From: Bacillota bacterium
GTDB taxonomy: Bacteria; Bacillota; Clostridia; Christensenellales; Christensenellaceae
NCBI GenBank assembly: GCA_023393165.1
Contig: JAEWMJ010000024.1
Coordinates: 8,396 to 72,395, forward strand
DNA: 64,000 nucleotides
Reading direction: 5' to 3'
Shown: positions 42,298 through 49,313 of the stretch, piece after piece
Position numbering within the stretch: the first letter of the stretch is position 1
Layout of the letters: every line of letters starts with the position of its first letter
Notes under the pieces: generated by a model
Seen by the model: the letters and a program-made list of their open reading frames with translations, nothing else
Database searches by the model: none
Told to the model about the DNA's origin: nothing
Translations under genes and position numbers: made by a program

Positions 42298-43911
42298 ATG
42301 ACTGAAAAACAGAAAAGTTTTGTAAAAGGCGCGGCGATATTGGGTGTCGCCGGCATCATTGTCAAGGTAATCGGCGCCGTTTTCAGGATACCCCTGGTGG
42401 ACGCGGTCGGCACCGAAGGCATGGGCTACTACAACGTGGCTTATCCCATTTACGCGCTGCTGCTGGTGATCTCCACCGCGGGGATACCCACCGCAATCTC
42501 CAAAATGGTGTCGGAAAAGGCTGCGGTAGGCGACCATACCGCGGCGTACAATACTTTTCGGGTGGCGTTCCGCCTGCTGATCCTGGTGGGCCTTTTTACT
42601 TCGGCAATCATGTTTGCCGCAAGCACCTGGATCGCAAACGGCATTGTGCTGCAGCCCAAAGGAACTTTATCCCTGATGGCAATATCGCCCGCATTGTTTT
42701 TTGTGGCGGCTCTGTCCGCATACAGGGGATATTTTCAGGGGATGCAAATGATGGCGCCCACCGCCATAACGCAGGTGATCGAGCAGGTTGGAAAACTCGG
42801 TTTCGGCCTCTATCTTGCCTATCAGTGGATGCCCGCGGGTCCGGAATACGGCGCGGCAGGCGCGCTGGTGGGGGTTTCCATCAGTGAAGTATGCGCGCTC
42901 GTATATATCGTGGGCATGTACCGGCGGCGCAAGCGCGGGATTATGCAGTCGGTGGATTTCAAACGGCTGGGCAGGGGCGAGCTCAGGTCAAATGCGACAA
43001 TCAAGCGGCTTTTGCTGATAGCCATACCCGTAACGCTGGGCGGGTGCGTCATGCCTATCGTAGCTTCCATCGATTCGGTAATCATACTGCGCAATCTGCT
43101 TGCGATCGGAGCCTCCCAGCAGGCGGCGGCTTCCATGTACGGGATGCTGACCGGGGTGGTGAATCCGCTCATCAATATGCCCGCCGTATTATCCCTCGCT
43201 CTCGCCATGAGCCTTGTGCCGTCCATTTCGGAATCGCTGGCGCAAAGGGATATAAAGCAGCTGAAGACCAAGGCTGCGTTCGGATTCAAACTCGCTATTT
43301 TCATCGGAATGCCGGCGGCATTCGGATTTGCGATCCTGGCCGGCCCCATCATCCATATGCTGTTCCGGTCGATCGTCAATACGGAATTTGAACTTTCCGT
43401 GTCCCTACTGCAGATCCTGTCGCTGGGCGTGCTGTTTTTGACGCTGGTGCAGAGCATGACGGGCGTAATGCAGGGTCTCGGCAAACCGGCGCTGCCGGTA
43501 ATCGGTCTTACCGTAGGAGCGGTCGTCAAGGTGTTTGTGAGTATATGGCTGATTCGCGATCCGGATATCAATATTGCCGGCGCAGTTATCGGGACGATGT
43601 GCTGCTATGCCATAGCGGCGCTGATGGATATCATATTTGTAGTCAGAAATGTGAAATTGCGTCTGAGCTTTCCCGACCATATTTTAAAGCCAATGATTGC
43701 GACGGCGCTGATGGGCGGCGTTGCCATCCTTACATACAGGATGGTGTCGGGCTATTCCAATACTTTGGGGGTATTGGCCGCCATACTTTTGGCAATGATA
43801 GTATACGGGCTTGCGTTATCGTTCATGCACGCAATTACAAAAGAGGAAATGGGCCTGATGCCGGGCGGCGGCAAAATGCGCCGCTTGATGCGCAGGGCCC
43901 GGTTAAGGTAA
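42298..43911 (+). CDS. MVF/MATE-type lipid flippase (SpoVB/YabM-like)
   Basis: 537 residues with about 14 hydrophobic segments; N-terminal FVKGAAILGVAGIIVKVIGAVFRIPL is typical of the SpoVB/YtgP/MurJ group that flips lipid-linked cell-wall or polysaccharide precursors. Position before mazG equals yabM in B. subtilis. The ribosome site GGCTAGGGAG overlaps the end of element B1; the last two codons before the stop and the stop itself (TTA AGG TAA) fall on the border of element C1, so the native C-terminus may have been altered. Confidence 0.9.
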   Translation: MTEKQKSFVKGAAILGVAGIIVKVIGAVFRIPLVDAVGTEGMGYYNVAYPIYALLLVISTAGIPTAISKMVSEKAAVGDHTAAYNTFRVAFRLLILVGLFTSAIMFAASTWIANGIVLQPKGTLSLMAISPALFFVAALSAYRGYFQGMQMMAPTAITQVIEQVGKLGFGLYLAYQWMPAGPEYGAAGALVGVSISEVCALVYIVGMYRRRKRGIMQSVDFKRLGRGELRSNATIKRLLLIAIPVTLGGCVMPIVASIDSVIILRNLLAIGASQQAAASMYGMLTGVVNPLINMPAVLSLALAMSLVPSISESLAQRDIKQLKTKAAFGFKLAIFIGMPAAFGFAILAGPIIHMLFRSIVNTEFELSVSLLQILSLGVLFLTLVQSMTGVMQGLGKPALPVIGLTVGAVVKVFVSIWLIRDPDINIAGAVIGTMCCYAIAALMDIIFVVRNVKLRLSFPDHILKPMIATALMGGVAILTYRMVSGYSNTLGVLAAILLAMIVYGLALSFMHAITKEEMGLMPGGGKMRRLMRRARLR

Positions 43912-44131
43912 AGGGAGTCGAACCCATTGCCGTAACACCACTACGGCTGCACCGCAGCGCCTTGTACTGCCAAACCTTACGCCTCTCTGAACTCGCAGAC
44001 CCAAAAGTCGCCGTTTGGGATGCAGTCCGCGGAAGAGGAAGAAGCCATAGTGGCGCTATGGCGACTGACGATGACAAAGAAATGCGTACAAACGGCGGCT
44101 TTTGGGCGCATGGACTCGACTCTCTTTACCT
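43906..44131 (+). mobile_element. MITE-like palindromic element C, copy 1
   Basis: 226 bases flanked by TA (43904-43905, 44132-44133). Terminal inverted repeats AGGTAAAGGGAGTCGAACCC and the complement of CGACTCTCTTTACCT. Internal stems: GCCGTA/TACGGC, a long stem 44000-44017 with 44089-44106, and GCCATAG/CTATGGC. Same orientation as copy 2. Relative to copy 2 it lacks about 45 bases near the left end. No ORF of its own. Confidence 0.88.
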
Positions 44132-44149
44132 TATGGAAGGAATGAAACA

Positions 44150-45565
44150 ATGTTAAAAATTATTGGACTCGCAGACGGAAATTATGATCTGTTAAGCGTT
44201 GGCGCCGTCCGGGAGATTAAGGCCGCTGATGCGGTCGTGCTGCAGTCGGACAAGGCCCTGTGCGCCGCACAGATCAGGCAGGAGGCAAAAGAATTCCATA
44301 CGCTGGACGAATTTTTCGAACAGGCTTCGGACTTTGACGAGCTGTACCGGAAAAGCGGAGATTTTATTGCGGAACTGTCCGCAAAGAAAAAGGTGGTTTT
44401 CGGAGCGCTCGGGAACCTTCATTCAAACGGTTTCGTAGCGGCGCTTAAAACCAGAACGGAGTTTGCCGTAATTCCCGGCGCAAGCCTTGAAAGCGCCGCC
44501 CAGTGTGTTGCCGATAAATATATGGAAACAGAAGCGTTTCAAAGCGTCGACGCACGAAATATCCGCAACGTGGGGCTGGACAGTGCCTCCGCCCTGATCG
44601 TAACCGGTATGGACAACCCTCTGCTGGCCTCCGGGGTAAAGCTTCATATAACCGGTTACTATGATGATGAGACGTCCGTCGTATTTATCAACGGAGGGAA
44701 TCACAAACTCATTCCCATATGCGATCTGGACCAGCAGAAGGATTATGGGATCGGGTCCATTGCGGTATTTCCCCCTCTTAAAAAAACACAGCGGACAAGG
44801 TATACGTTTGGCGATCTTGTCGAAATCATGGAAAAGCTCCGGGGACCCGGCGGCTGTCCCTGGGATCTCGAACAGACACATGAAACCCTTCGGCAATATG
44901 TGCTGGAGGAGGCTTACGAGGTTGTGCATGCAGTGGATACAAAAGACCCGGCGGCGCTGGCGGACGAGCTGGGAGATCTTATGCTGCAGGTGGTTTTTCA
45001 CGCGCAGATTGGAGCCCAGCGGGGTGAATTTGACATCACGGACGTAATAAGCAATATCTGTTCCAAAATGATCCTGCGGCACCCGCACATATTCGGAAGC
45101 GTGAGCGTCGGCGGAGCGGAGGAAGTGGTGACCAATTGGGAAGCAATCAAACGGAATGAAAAGGGTCTCTCCACTTATACGCAGACCATGGAGGACATCC
45201 CTTCGGGAATGAGCGCCCTCATGCGCGCCGCCAAAATCCAGAAAAAGGCGGCGCAGGCCGGATTCGACTGGGAAAAAGCCTCAGATGCGTTCGAAAAGGT
45301 GAAGGAGGAAGTTTTCGAATTTGAACAGGAAATCCGCAACGCCAGGCCGAATGAAATGGAAAACGAGGCCGGGGACCTTCTCTTTTCCTGCGTCAATGTA
45401 CTTCGCCTGATGAAAATCAACCCCGAGGTCGCCTTAACGAGGACGATTCAAAAATTCATCTCGCGTTTTAATTTTATCGAGCAAAACGCGGGTGATGACC
45501 TCAAAAATCTGACCTTAAAACAGTTGGATTGCCTCTGGGAAGATGCAAAAAGGCAAGGAATGTAA
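44150..45565 (+). CDS. mazG: MazG nucleoside triphosphate pyrophosphohydrolase with degenerate N-terminal domain
   Basis: Hydrolyses (aberrant) NTPs to NMP and pyrophosphate. 471 residues. From about 225 on two MazG modules are seen: GGCPWDLEQTHETLRQYVLEEAYEV with the EExxE metal site and DELGDLMLQVVFH, then a second one near FEKVKEEVFEFEQEI. The N-terminal part corresponds to the YabN tetrapyrrole-methylase domain but has lost its glycine-rich SAM motifs. ATG 44150 has GGAAGG upstream, right after element C1. Confidence 0.92.
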   Translation: MLKIIGLADGNYDLLSVGAVREIKAADAVVLQSDKALCAAQIRQEAKEFHTLDEFFEQASDFDELYRKSGDFIAELSAKKKVVFGALGNLHSNGFVAALKTRTEFAVIPGASLESAAQCVADKYMETEAFQSVDARNIRNVGLDSASALIVTGMDNPLLASGVKLHITGYYDDETSVVFINGGNHKLIPICDLDQQKDYGIGSIAVFPPLKKTQRTRYTFGDLVEIMEKLRGPGGCPWDLEQTHETLRQYVLEEAYEVVHAVDTKDPAALADELGDLMLQVVFHAQIGAQRGEFDITDVISNICSKMILRHPHIFGSVSVGGAEEVVTNWEAIKRNEKGLSTYTQTMEDIPSGMSALMRAAKIQKKAAQAGFDWEKASDAFEKVKEEVFEFEQEIRNARPNEMENEAGDLLFSCVNVLRLMKINPEVALTRTIQKFISRFNFIEQNAGDDLKNLTLKQLDCLWEDAKRQGM

Positions 45566-45594
45566 TAAATGTGCTTTATTAGGGGATTTTTTTC

Positions 45595-45623
45595 TTGATT
45601 TCTTGAAATAAAAGGTTTATAAT
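45595..45623 (+). promoter_or_regulatory. HU gene promoter
   Basis: TTGATT (45595-45600), 17 bases, TATAAT (45618-45623). Confidence 0.7.
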
Positions 45624-45685
45624 CGTGCAATAAAGGTCAGATTTTTAACAAGATTCTCTTATAAAATCTAAGGAGGAAAAAGAAA

Positions 45686-45958
45686 TTGAATAAAACAGAA
45701 CTGATTGCTGCTGTTGCAGAAAAAGCTGCTATTTCGAAAAAGGAAGCGGACAAGGCTATATCGGCTCTCATCGACGTTGTAGTTGATGGTGTTGCCGCTG
45801 GCGAAAAAATTCAAATCGTTGGATTCGGTACTTTTGAAGCAAGAGAAAGAGCTGCAAGAGTAGGAATTAATCCGCAGACCAAAGAGCAGATCAGCATCGC
45901 TGCGTCTAAAGTTCCTGGTTTTAAAGCAGGCAAAGCGTTCAAGGATGCCGTTAAATAG
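45686..45958 (+). CDS. hup: HU-family DNA-binding protein
   Basis: Nucleoid protein that bends DNA. 90 residues; starts MNKTELIAAVAEKA, beta-arm region GFGTFEARERAARVGINPQT, C-terminus FKAGKAFKDAVK, all canonical. TTG start 8 bases after AAGGAGG. Monocistronic, with its own promoter and terminator; B. subtilis lacks hup at this position between mazG and yabO, but many Clostridia have it. Confidence 0.97.
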   Translation: MNKTELIAAVAEKAAISKKEADKAISALIDVVVDGVAAGEKIQIVGFGTFEARERAARVGINPQTKEQISIAASKVPGFKAGKAFKDAVK

Positions 45959-45970
45959 TTTTATTTAATG

Positions 45971-45998
45971 AAAAGGGTGGTCGGTTTACCACCCTTTT
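45971..45998 (+). terminator. Terminator of hup
   Basis: AAAAGGGTGGT / ACCACCCTTTT stem, 6-base loop, T run. Confidence 0.95.
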
Positions 45999-46044
45999 TT
46001 ATTAAACTTTAATTTTTCAACTTAAGACAGTTTGGAGGATCCTT

Positions 46045-46287
46045 ATGAGGCTGGATAAATTTTTGAAAGTGTCCAGGCTGATTAAACGTCGTACGGTTGC
46101 GCAGAATGCCTGCGCCGGCGCGCGGGTGGAAGTTAACGGAAAAACATCCAAACCCGGATATCAGGTAAAAGAAGGGGATGTTCTTACCATCCATTTTGGG
46201 GAAAAACCGCTTTCGGTCCGTGTGCTTAAAGTGGCTGAAAATGTGCGCAAAGAAGAAGCCGATGCAATGTACGAGGTGATTTCATGA
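46045..46287 (+). CDS. rqcP: S4-domain ribosome quality control factor RqcP (YabO)
   Basis: Small RNA-binding protein that works with RqcH in C-terminal alanine tailing on stalled 50S subunits. 80 residues almost wholly S4 domain: MRLDKFLKVSRLIKRRTVAQNAC, VNGKTSKPGYQVKEGDVLTI. ATG follows TTTGGAGGA. Its 3' end overlaps ispDF by 4 bases (ATGA). Confidence 0.93.
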   Translation: MRLDKFLKVSRLIKRRTVAQNACAGARVEVNGKTSKPGYQVKEGDVLTIHFGEKPLSVRVLKVAENVRKEEADAMYEVIS

Positions 46288-47453
46288 AGATCGGCGGCAT
46301 AATACTCGCGGCGGGCAGCAGTACGCGGATGGGCACGGGCAAAAATAAGGTTTTCATAAAATTCGAAGGCATCAGCGCGCTTGTCCGGAGCGTGGAAACG
46401 CATAAACAGACCGGACTGTTCGAGTATCTGATTATCGTCTGCAAGGAAGATGATATCCCCGCCATACAGAGTAAAATGGGCCGCCATGTGCAGGGAATAC
46501 GGTTCAAGTTCGCGACAGGCGGATCCGAAAGGCAGTATTCCGTGGAAAATGCTCTGGCGTTCGTTGATACTGATACGGATATCATTTCGGTACACGACGC
46601 CGCTAGGTGTTTCGTAACGACGCAGATCATCAAAGACTGCGTGGCAAGCGCCATCCGCCGCGGCAGCGGCGTGGCGGCAGTGTCTGCAGTGGATACAATC
46701 AAGAGGGTGGACGGAAAACGCGTAGTCGAAACCCTCAACAGGGACGAGCTTGTGCTGGTGCAGACACCTCAGGTTTTCAGATGCGATCTGTTATTGCGCG
46801 CACACCAGAAGGCCAAGGAAGACGGAATTCTTGGAACGGACGACTCTTTTCTGGTGGAACGGCTGGGCCAGGAAGTATACGTGGTCAACGGCAGTGCGAA
46901 CAATATCAAAATTACCACCCCTTATGATCTAAAAATCGGGGAAAAGATTGCGGGTGAAAGAAAAATGTTTTCCAATTTAAGGATAGGAAGCGGCGTTGAT
47001 GTGCACGCGTTCAGCTGGGACAGAAAACTCATATTGGGCGGCGTAGAGATTCCAAGCAAAATGGGCCTGCTCGGGCATTCGGATGCGGATGTACTGGTGC
47101 ATGCGATCATGGATGCGCTGGTGGGAGCCGCAAGACTGGGAGACATTGGGGAACTCTTTCCTCCCGGCGACCCCAAATATAAGGACATTTCAAGCATTTT
47201 GCTTTTAAAAAAGGTTGGCGAATTGCTAAATAATTGCGGATATACTATAATTAACATAGACGCGACGCTTATCATGCAGCGGCCCAAGGTTCTGCAGTAT
47301 AAGAGCGATATGATCAGGAATATTGCGTCGGCACTGGATATTGACAAACAATACATTAACATAAAGGCGACAACGACCGAAGAACTTGGATTTGCAGGCA
47401 GGGGGGAGGGCGCAAGCGCCCATGCCGTCTGCATGATACAAAAGCAATGGTAG
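46284..47453 (+). CDS. ispDF: Bifunctional IspD/IspF of the MEP isoprenoid pathway
   Basis: Joins the CDP-ME synthesis step (IspD, residues 1 to about 225: GGIILAAGSSTRMGTGKNK, VHDAARCFV) and the MEcPP synthase step (IspF, from about 235: GSGVDVHAF with Asp/His metal ligands, GHSDADVLVHAIMDAL, GDIGELFPPGDPKYKD). In B. subtilis these are separate genes; fusion is known in several lineages. The last codons and the TAG stop lie at the border of element B2. Coupled to rqcP. Confidence 0.95.
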   Translation: MKIGGIILAAGSSTRMGTGKNKVFIKFEGISALVRSVETHKQTGLFEYLIIVCKEDDIPAIQSKMGRHVQGIRFKFATGGSERQYSVENALAFVDTDTDIISVHDAARCFVTTQIIKDCVASAIRRGSGVAAVSAVDTIKRVDGKRVVETLNRDELVLVQTPQVFRCDLLLRAHQKAKEDGILGTDDSFLVERLGQEVYVVNGSANNIKITTPYDLKIGEKIAGERKMFSNLRIGSGVDVHAFSWDRKLILGGVEIPSKMGLLGHSDADVLVHAIMDALVGAARLGDIGELFPPGDPKYKDISSILLLKKVGELLNNCGYTIINIDATLIMQRPKVLQYKSDMIRNIASALDIDKQYINIKATTTEELGFAGRGEGASAHAVCMIQKQW

Positions 47454-47822
47454 ACTCAGTTGACAAAGTGATAAACGCCCTAAGGGTATGTATTCGCCCC
47501 TGGCGGCGTTCTCGTCCTCGCTTTGCGGCCAGCAAAGCGTCGTCCTGCGGTCTTGCCAGAAACGAATATCTATCCATTAGGGTTGAAGAGTTTACAGCCA
47601 TGGCGCAAATGGCGCGCTACAAACCGTTTATACTAATCCGCAGTTAAAAACGTTGCGTTTTTAACATGCCGCATCTTATGCGGCAGCGGGCAAAGCCCGT
47701 GCGGATGTAGTGCAATACTATCCGCTTGCGGCTTCGCCGCAACGGCAATCAAAGATTACCGGATTAAAAACATGCAATGTTTTTAATCTCGGAATGGTAT
47801 TATTACCTTGTTAACTGAGGCT
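47453..47822 (-). mobile_element. MITE-like element B, copy 2, with nested hairpin-array insert
   Basis: Inverted relative to copy 1. Terminal inverted repeats: GACTCAGTTGACAAAG at the left, complement of CCTTGTTAACTGAGGC at the right; TA near both ends. Bases 47453-47630 correspond to copy 1, including a block reading GGATAGATATTCGTT on the minus strand. An extra stretch of about 175 bases (47631-47805) interrupts it and is absent from copy 1. The ends provide the ispDF stop and the GAGG ribosome site of the next gene. Confidence 0.85.
47631..47799. repeat. Array of seven abutting hairpins closed by an outer stem
   Basis: Stems in order: 47644-47664 (TTAAAAACG, loop TTG), 47667-47685 (TGCCGCAT, loop CTT), 47686-47700 (GCGGGC, loop AAA), 47701-47725 (GCGGAT with inner bulge), 47726-47742 (TTGCGGC, loop TTC), 47743-47761 (CGGCAATC, loop AAA), 47762-47788 (GATTAAAAACAT, loop GCA). 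From the second stem on there is no unpaired base between neighbours. TACTAATCCGCAG (47631-47643) pairs imperfectly with CTCGGAATGGTA (47788-47799) to close the unit. Confidence 0.85.
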
Positions 47823-47828
47823 TAAGCT

Positions 47829-49034
47829 ATGGTAAATGCCCGAACAAAGAGAAAAAAACATTTGGAACTGTTGCGAAGCAGCAAAACGCCGGTGAAAAAA
47901 AGCGAGATATCCAACAAAAGGCATCTCATGCGGTTGGTCACGCGCTTAGCCGTGGCGGGCTGTGCAATCGTTCTTTTTATTATTTTCGGCATACCTTATT
48001 TATACGATGTTACAAACGGGGTCGACCCTTCACTGCGGTATGCGCCCAAGGTGGAAACAAAATTCAATATAACGGAAGATCCTGAGGCCGCTCAGGGCGC
48101 GCCCGAACTCAGGTCGGAAGAAATCGCCGTAGAAGGGGCGGATTACAACACAAAGAACGATCCGTACATGGACGGCGACAATATCATATTCTCTACGGAT
48201 ACCGACAGAACAAACGGGCTGTTTTTAAACACCGTTGTGATTTACAACACAACGGACAAAAAGGCTCGTGAACTTCCTAATGTGGAAAAGAAGTATGACA
48301 ATATACTGGAAACCAAACTGTCCAGAAACATTGCGGTTTGGGCAGATTCCATGGTGGACGGCGGGGGCAGGATCTGCGGTTACGATCTGACCTCCAATCA
48401 GATGTTTGTTATAAAAGAATATGCCTATGCCGTTCCCGAACTCAGCGTGTCCGGCGATTATCTTGCGTTCATGCAGGTAGCGGGGGAAGAAACGCAGAGG
48501 CTCTATTTATATAACCTCAAAACGCGGGAAAATGTTACCGTTCGCCTTTATGACTCAAAAGATGTATCCTGCGGCAATGTGGACGTATCCGGCAGCGATC
48601 TTGTCTGGTCCGAGTACAGCACCGGCAATCTGGCGCAGGTGCAAAGGCTCTTATTGAACGCTTCGGGAGGGGATTACGCAAATCCCGATTTTGGAAGTTC
48701 GGCTTACGACCCCAAGACCAACGGCCGGGACATTGTTTTTTCAACAAATAAAATTTCGGAGCAGGGAGATCTGATGCTGAGCACAGACGGAGGAGTTCCT
48801 GTGAAAATTGCGGAAGGCGCGGTTTTGTACGATATTGGAGACGATTATGTTTCGTATATGAAAGATCAGAAGATCTATGTGTACGGGATCGATAACTCCA
48901 TGCAGACAAAAGAGCTTACATCCGAAGCGACGCGAGGGATACTTGCGTCCGTAAACCAAAACAACGTCTGCTTTTACGATACGACAGATATGGCGGGGAC
49001 GATCGAAGTGGTGCGTTATATTCATTTAAGGTAA
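47829..49034 (+). CDS. Membrane-anchored protein of unknown function, beta-propeller-like
   Basis: 401 residues. Basic cytoplasmic N-terminus (1-36), one membrane segment (about 39-57), then an exported domain made of repeating strand units such as GDNIIFSTD, SGDYLAFMQ, SGSDLVWSE, NGRDIVFST and GDDYVSYMK at about 45-50 residue spacing, which looks like a TolB/WD-type propeller. No catalytic motif recognised. The ribosome site GAGG lies in the end of element B2; the final Leu-Arg-stop (TTA AGG TAA) lies on the border of element C2. Confidence 0.75.
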   Translation: MVNARTKRKKHLELLRSSKTPVKKSEISNKRHLMRLVTRLAVAGCAIVLFIIFGIPYLYDVTNGVDPSLRYAPKVETKFNITEDPEAAQGAPELRSEEIAVEGADYNTKNDPYMDGDNIIFSTDTDRTNGLFLNTVVIYNTTDKKARELPNVEKKYDNILETKLSRNIAVWADSMVDGGGRICGYDLTSNQMFVIKEYAYAVPELSVSGDYLAFMQVAGEETQRLYLYNLKTRENVTVRLYDSKDVSCGNVDVSGSDLVWSEYSTGNLAQVQRLLLNASGGDYANPDFGSSAYDPKTNGRDIVFSTNKISEQGDLMLSTDGGVPVKIAEGAVLYDIGDDYVSYMKDQKIYVYGIDNSMQTKELTSEATRGILASVNQNNVCFYDTTDMAGTIEVVRYIHLR

Positions 49035-49301
49035 AGGGAGTCGAACCCATGCGGTTCAGAGGGCCGTAAAGCACGGCATTACTGCGTTGCCGTGCTTTGC
49101 CGTAGCACCACTACGGCTGCACCCCGGCGCCTTGTACTGCCAAGCCTTATGACCCTCTGAACTCGCAGACCCAAAAGCCGCTGTTTGGGATGCAGTTCAC
49201 GGAAGAGGAAGGAGCCATAGTGGCGCTATGGCGACTGACGATGACAAAGAAATACGCCCAAACAGCGGCTTTTGGGCGCATGGGTTCAACTCTCTTTACC
49301 T
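49029..49301 (+). mobile_element. MITE-like palindromic element C, copy 2
   Basis: 273 bases flanked by TA (49027-49028, 49302-49303); same orientation as copy 1. Inverted-repeat ends AGGTAAAGGGAGTCGAACCC / GGTTCAACTCTCTTTACCT. Internal stems: GTTCAGAGGG/CCCTCTGAAC, AAAGCACGGCA/TGCCGTGCTTT, GCCGTAG/CTACGGC, a perfect 20-bp stem 49170-49189 with 49257-49276, and GCCATAG/CTATGGC (49214-49232). Confidence 0.9.
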
Positions 49302-49313
49302 TAGGTGGCGCGA

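Noticed and set aside
44102..44149. Upstream start for mazG
   Set aside because: It lies in element C1; the ribosome site GGAAGG and family alignment favour ATG 44150.
47644..47788. CRISPR array or integron attC site
   Set aside because: Stems have different sequences and no constant repeat/spacer period, and no cas or integrase gene is near; attC core sites are not visible.
49029..49301. tRNA gene
   Set aside because: Only a T-arm-like string is present; no D-arm, anticodon arm or acceptor stem can be assembled.
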